Shown piece after piece: positions 38,767 through 39,694 of a DNA stretch of 39,694 nucleotides (positions are counted from its first letter, which is position 1; each line of letters starts with the position of its first letter). This stretch comes from Patescibacteria group bacterium (GTDB lineage Bacteria > Patescibacteriota > Patescibacteriia > 2-12-FULL-60-25). The notes beneath the pieces are model-generated. The model saw only the letters and a list, made by a program, of their open reading frames with translations, had not been told where the DNA came from and searched no databases. The translations under genes and the position numbers were made by a program. The DNA lies in assembly GCA_022703155.1 (NCBI GenBank), contig JAKLEH010000005.1:1-39694 (forward strand). The letters are read 5' to 3'.

Positions 38767-39201
38767 ATGTCGAACACGGACTTTTTGCGCCGTTCCGAGG
38801 CGTTCATCTTGCCGCCGGGTTTTACCCAGGGGCGCATCTTCACCTTTCGCGTAGGCGATTATTCTGGCCAAGCCGAGGTTGACGGGTGGAATCCGGACAC
38901 GCGCGAAGCCGTCGAAATCTGCCAAAGCGAAAGCGACGGCACGCCTAAACCGGGACAAAAGCGCAAATTGGCCAGCGACGTGCTCAAACTCGTGTTTTTG
39001 ACCGAGCAGGGTTTGATCACCAAAGGACGGGTCATCGTGACCAGCGAAGAGCTTTACACGTGGCTGCACCAGTCGGGTTCGTGGCTTTCGGCCGCGTGCC
39101 GGCATTACAAGATTCCGGTCGAACTTAAGCGGCAAGACAAAAAACGCGTCCGCAAACGCATCCGGAATCTGATCAATTCGGCGCGTAGAGAAAATTCATA
39201 A
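38767..39201 (+). CDS. PD-(D/E)XK-like hypothetical protein
   Basis: The product is 144 aa. The block GQAEVDGWNPDTREAVEICQ followed by KPGQKRKLASDVLKLVFL resembles small restriction-endonuclease-fold proteins of unknown role (D, then E-x-x, then a helix with conserved Lys and Asp), and GRVIVTSEE with SWLSAACRHYKIPVEL completes the domain. The canonical E-x-K reads VEIC, so catalysis is doubtful. The C-terminus is basic. ATG 38767 lies 9 bp after the prfA stop, so the two are co-transcribed. It is followed by a terminator. Confidence 0.7.
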   Translation: MSNTDFLRRSEAFILPPGFTQGRIFTFRVGDYSGQAEVDGWNPDTREAVEICQSESDGTPKPGQKRKLASDVLKLVFLTEQGLITKGRVIVTSEELYTWLHQSGSWLSAACRHYKIPVELKRQDKKRVRKRIRNLINSARRENS

Positions 39202-39205
39202 TGCA

Positions 39206-39235
39206 TAAAAATCCCTTAACCAAGGGATTTTTAAA
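39206..39235 (+). terminator. terminator of the prfA operon
   Basis: AAAAATCCCTT-aacc-AAGGGATTTTTAAAT. Confidence 0.85.
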
Positions 39236-39269
39236 TATCTTCTGGAATTTGTCGGCCGACGTGGTATGG

Positions 39270-39298
39270 TTGACAAAAGAGCAAAAAAGTGCTAAATT
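39270..39298 (+). promoter_or_regulatory. promoter of the lipoprotein gene
   Basis: TTGACA (39270-39275), a 17-bp spacer beginning AAAGAG, and TAAATT (39293-39298), about 54 bp upstream of the SD-led ATG. Confidence 0.85.
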
Positions 39299-39352
39299 CC
39301 GTTGATTGTCTTGTACGACGATCCAAAAAAATCTGTCCGAAGGAGGACGGGC

Positions 39353-39694
39353 ATGAAAAACAAAATCATCGAACCTTTCATCCAAATCGCCGCCATTGTC
39401 TTGTCCGTATCGTTCTACGCCGCTTGCACGCTCGACACCATGGGGTGCGGCGCTCCGCCGGACGTATATTTTCCGGATGGTCTGGAGGATGCGCAGCCGG
39501 AGGCCGCTTTGCCTGAATCGGCAACCGAACCCCAGCCTGAAACCGGTCCCGAGCCCCAGCCAGAAGCAGGGCCGGAACCCCAACCCGAAGCGGGTCAAGA
39601 GCCTCAACCTGAACCCCAGCCAGAAGCCGGTCCTGAGCCGCAGCCTGAAGCCGGGCCTGACGCCATCGCGGACGCGCCCGAAGAGCCGATTACT
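39353..39694 (+). CDS. repeat-rich lipoprotein, N-terminal part (partial, runs off window)
   Basis: 114 codons are present, open to the window edge. A basic start (MKNKIIEPF) and hydrophobic stretch (IAAIVLSVSFYAAC) give a lipobox-like YAAC cleavage site with Cys25, so the protein should be lipid-anchored outside the membrane. After CTLDTMGCGAPPDVYFPDG comes a Pro/Glu/Gln repeat built from EPQPEAGP-like units at about 57-100, an extended negatively charged stalk. AAGGAGG precedes the ATG. Repeat copies use different synonymous codons, so they are selected at the protein level or old. Downstream domains are unseen. Confidence 0.85.
   Translation, partial: MKNKIIEPFIQIAAIVLSVSFYAACTLDTMGCGAPPDVYFPDGLEDAQPEAALPESATEPQPETGPEPQPEAGPEPQPEAGQEPQPEPQPEAGPEPQPEAGPDAIADAPEEPIT

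Noticed and set aside
38215-39135. 306-aa minus-strand open frame
   Set aside because: Antisense to prfA and the following gene; GC-rich codon structure leaves this frame open by chance.

Overview
The window reads as a chromosomal segment of a Candidate Phyla Radiation (Patescibacteria) bacterium, most like the Parcubacteria/ABY1 side, although I cannot place it without a tree. The basis is a 16S rRNA with CPR-like changes at the universal primer sites (515, 907 and 1492 regions), a 16S gene not followed by 23S/5S or tRNA, compact genes separated by short spacers, few complete pathways, and CPR-typical proteins (a divergent DHH phosphoesterase, a DAGK-like protein, a 7TM orphan histidine kinase). 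UGA is an ordinary stop codon here.

Layout. 1-4.1 kb: tail of a sugar-nucleotide dehydratase, an ABC exporter, tsaC/sua5 and rsmA. 4.1-5.0 kb: unknown small genes on the minus strand. 5.1-7.06 kb: a lone 16S operon with promoter, processing stem and terminator. 7.1-9.8 kb: a zinc-ribbon protein, tRNA-Pro whose 3' half is duplicated around a GIY-YIG nuclease gene, and a large exported protein of lower GC. 9.9-15.6 kb: malic enzyme, HU, two permuted-papain (C92-like) proteins, unknown proteins, tRNA-Val and a candidate small hairpin RNA. 15.6-23.4 kb: a SpoU/TrmH methyltransferase, an unknown protein, a DHH protein, an MgtA-like P-type ATPase and a run of four unknown genes with Shine-Dalgarno (SD) sites. 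23.5-29.5 kb: valS, tyrS and argS. 29.6-35.8 kb: histidine kinase, bactofilin, DAGK-like protein, tRNA-Leu, a metallo-beta-lactamase-fold hydrolase, membrane proteins, a methyltransferase and yraN. 35.8-39.7 kb: a candidate structured RNA, queA, rpmE, prfA, a nuclease-like protein and the start of a repeat-rich lipoprotein.

Together the genes serve mainly translation: rRNA, three tRNAs, three aminoacyl-tRNA synthetases, release factor 1, L31, RsmA, TsaC, TrmH-like and QueA. A second group concerns the cell envelope (ABC exporter, bactofilin, lipoprotein, Mg2+ pump, sensor kinase).

Four things stand out. (1) Gene starts fall into two classes. Some genes have a consensus TTGACA-N17-TATAAT-like promoter plus a strong SD. 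Many others have no SD, a -10 box about 6-10 bp before the start codon, and often begin ATGCC, as expected for leaderless mRNA. (2) Many spacers carry clusters of degenerate 6-12 bp words, different from spacer to spacer, and several have entered reading frames (valS, rsmA, protein C-termini). A 70-bp palindromic element also sits in frame inside queA, with a second copy in a spacer. (3) A 93-bp perfect direct repeat of the tRNA-Pro 3' half brackets a 79-aa GIY-YIG gene, resembling a minimal tRNA-targeted element. (4) Two spacers, 15430-15509 and 35865-36077, look like undescribed structured RNAs.
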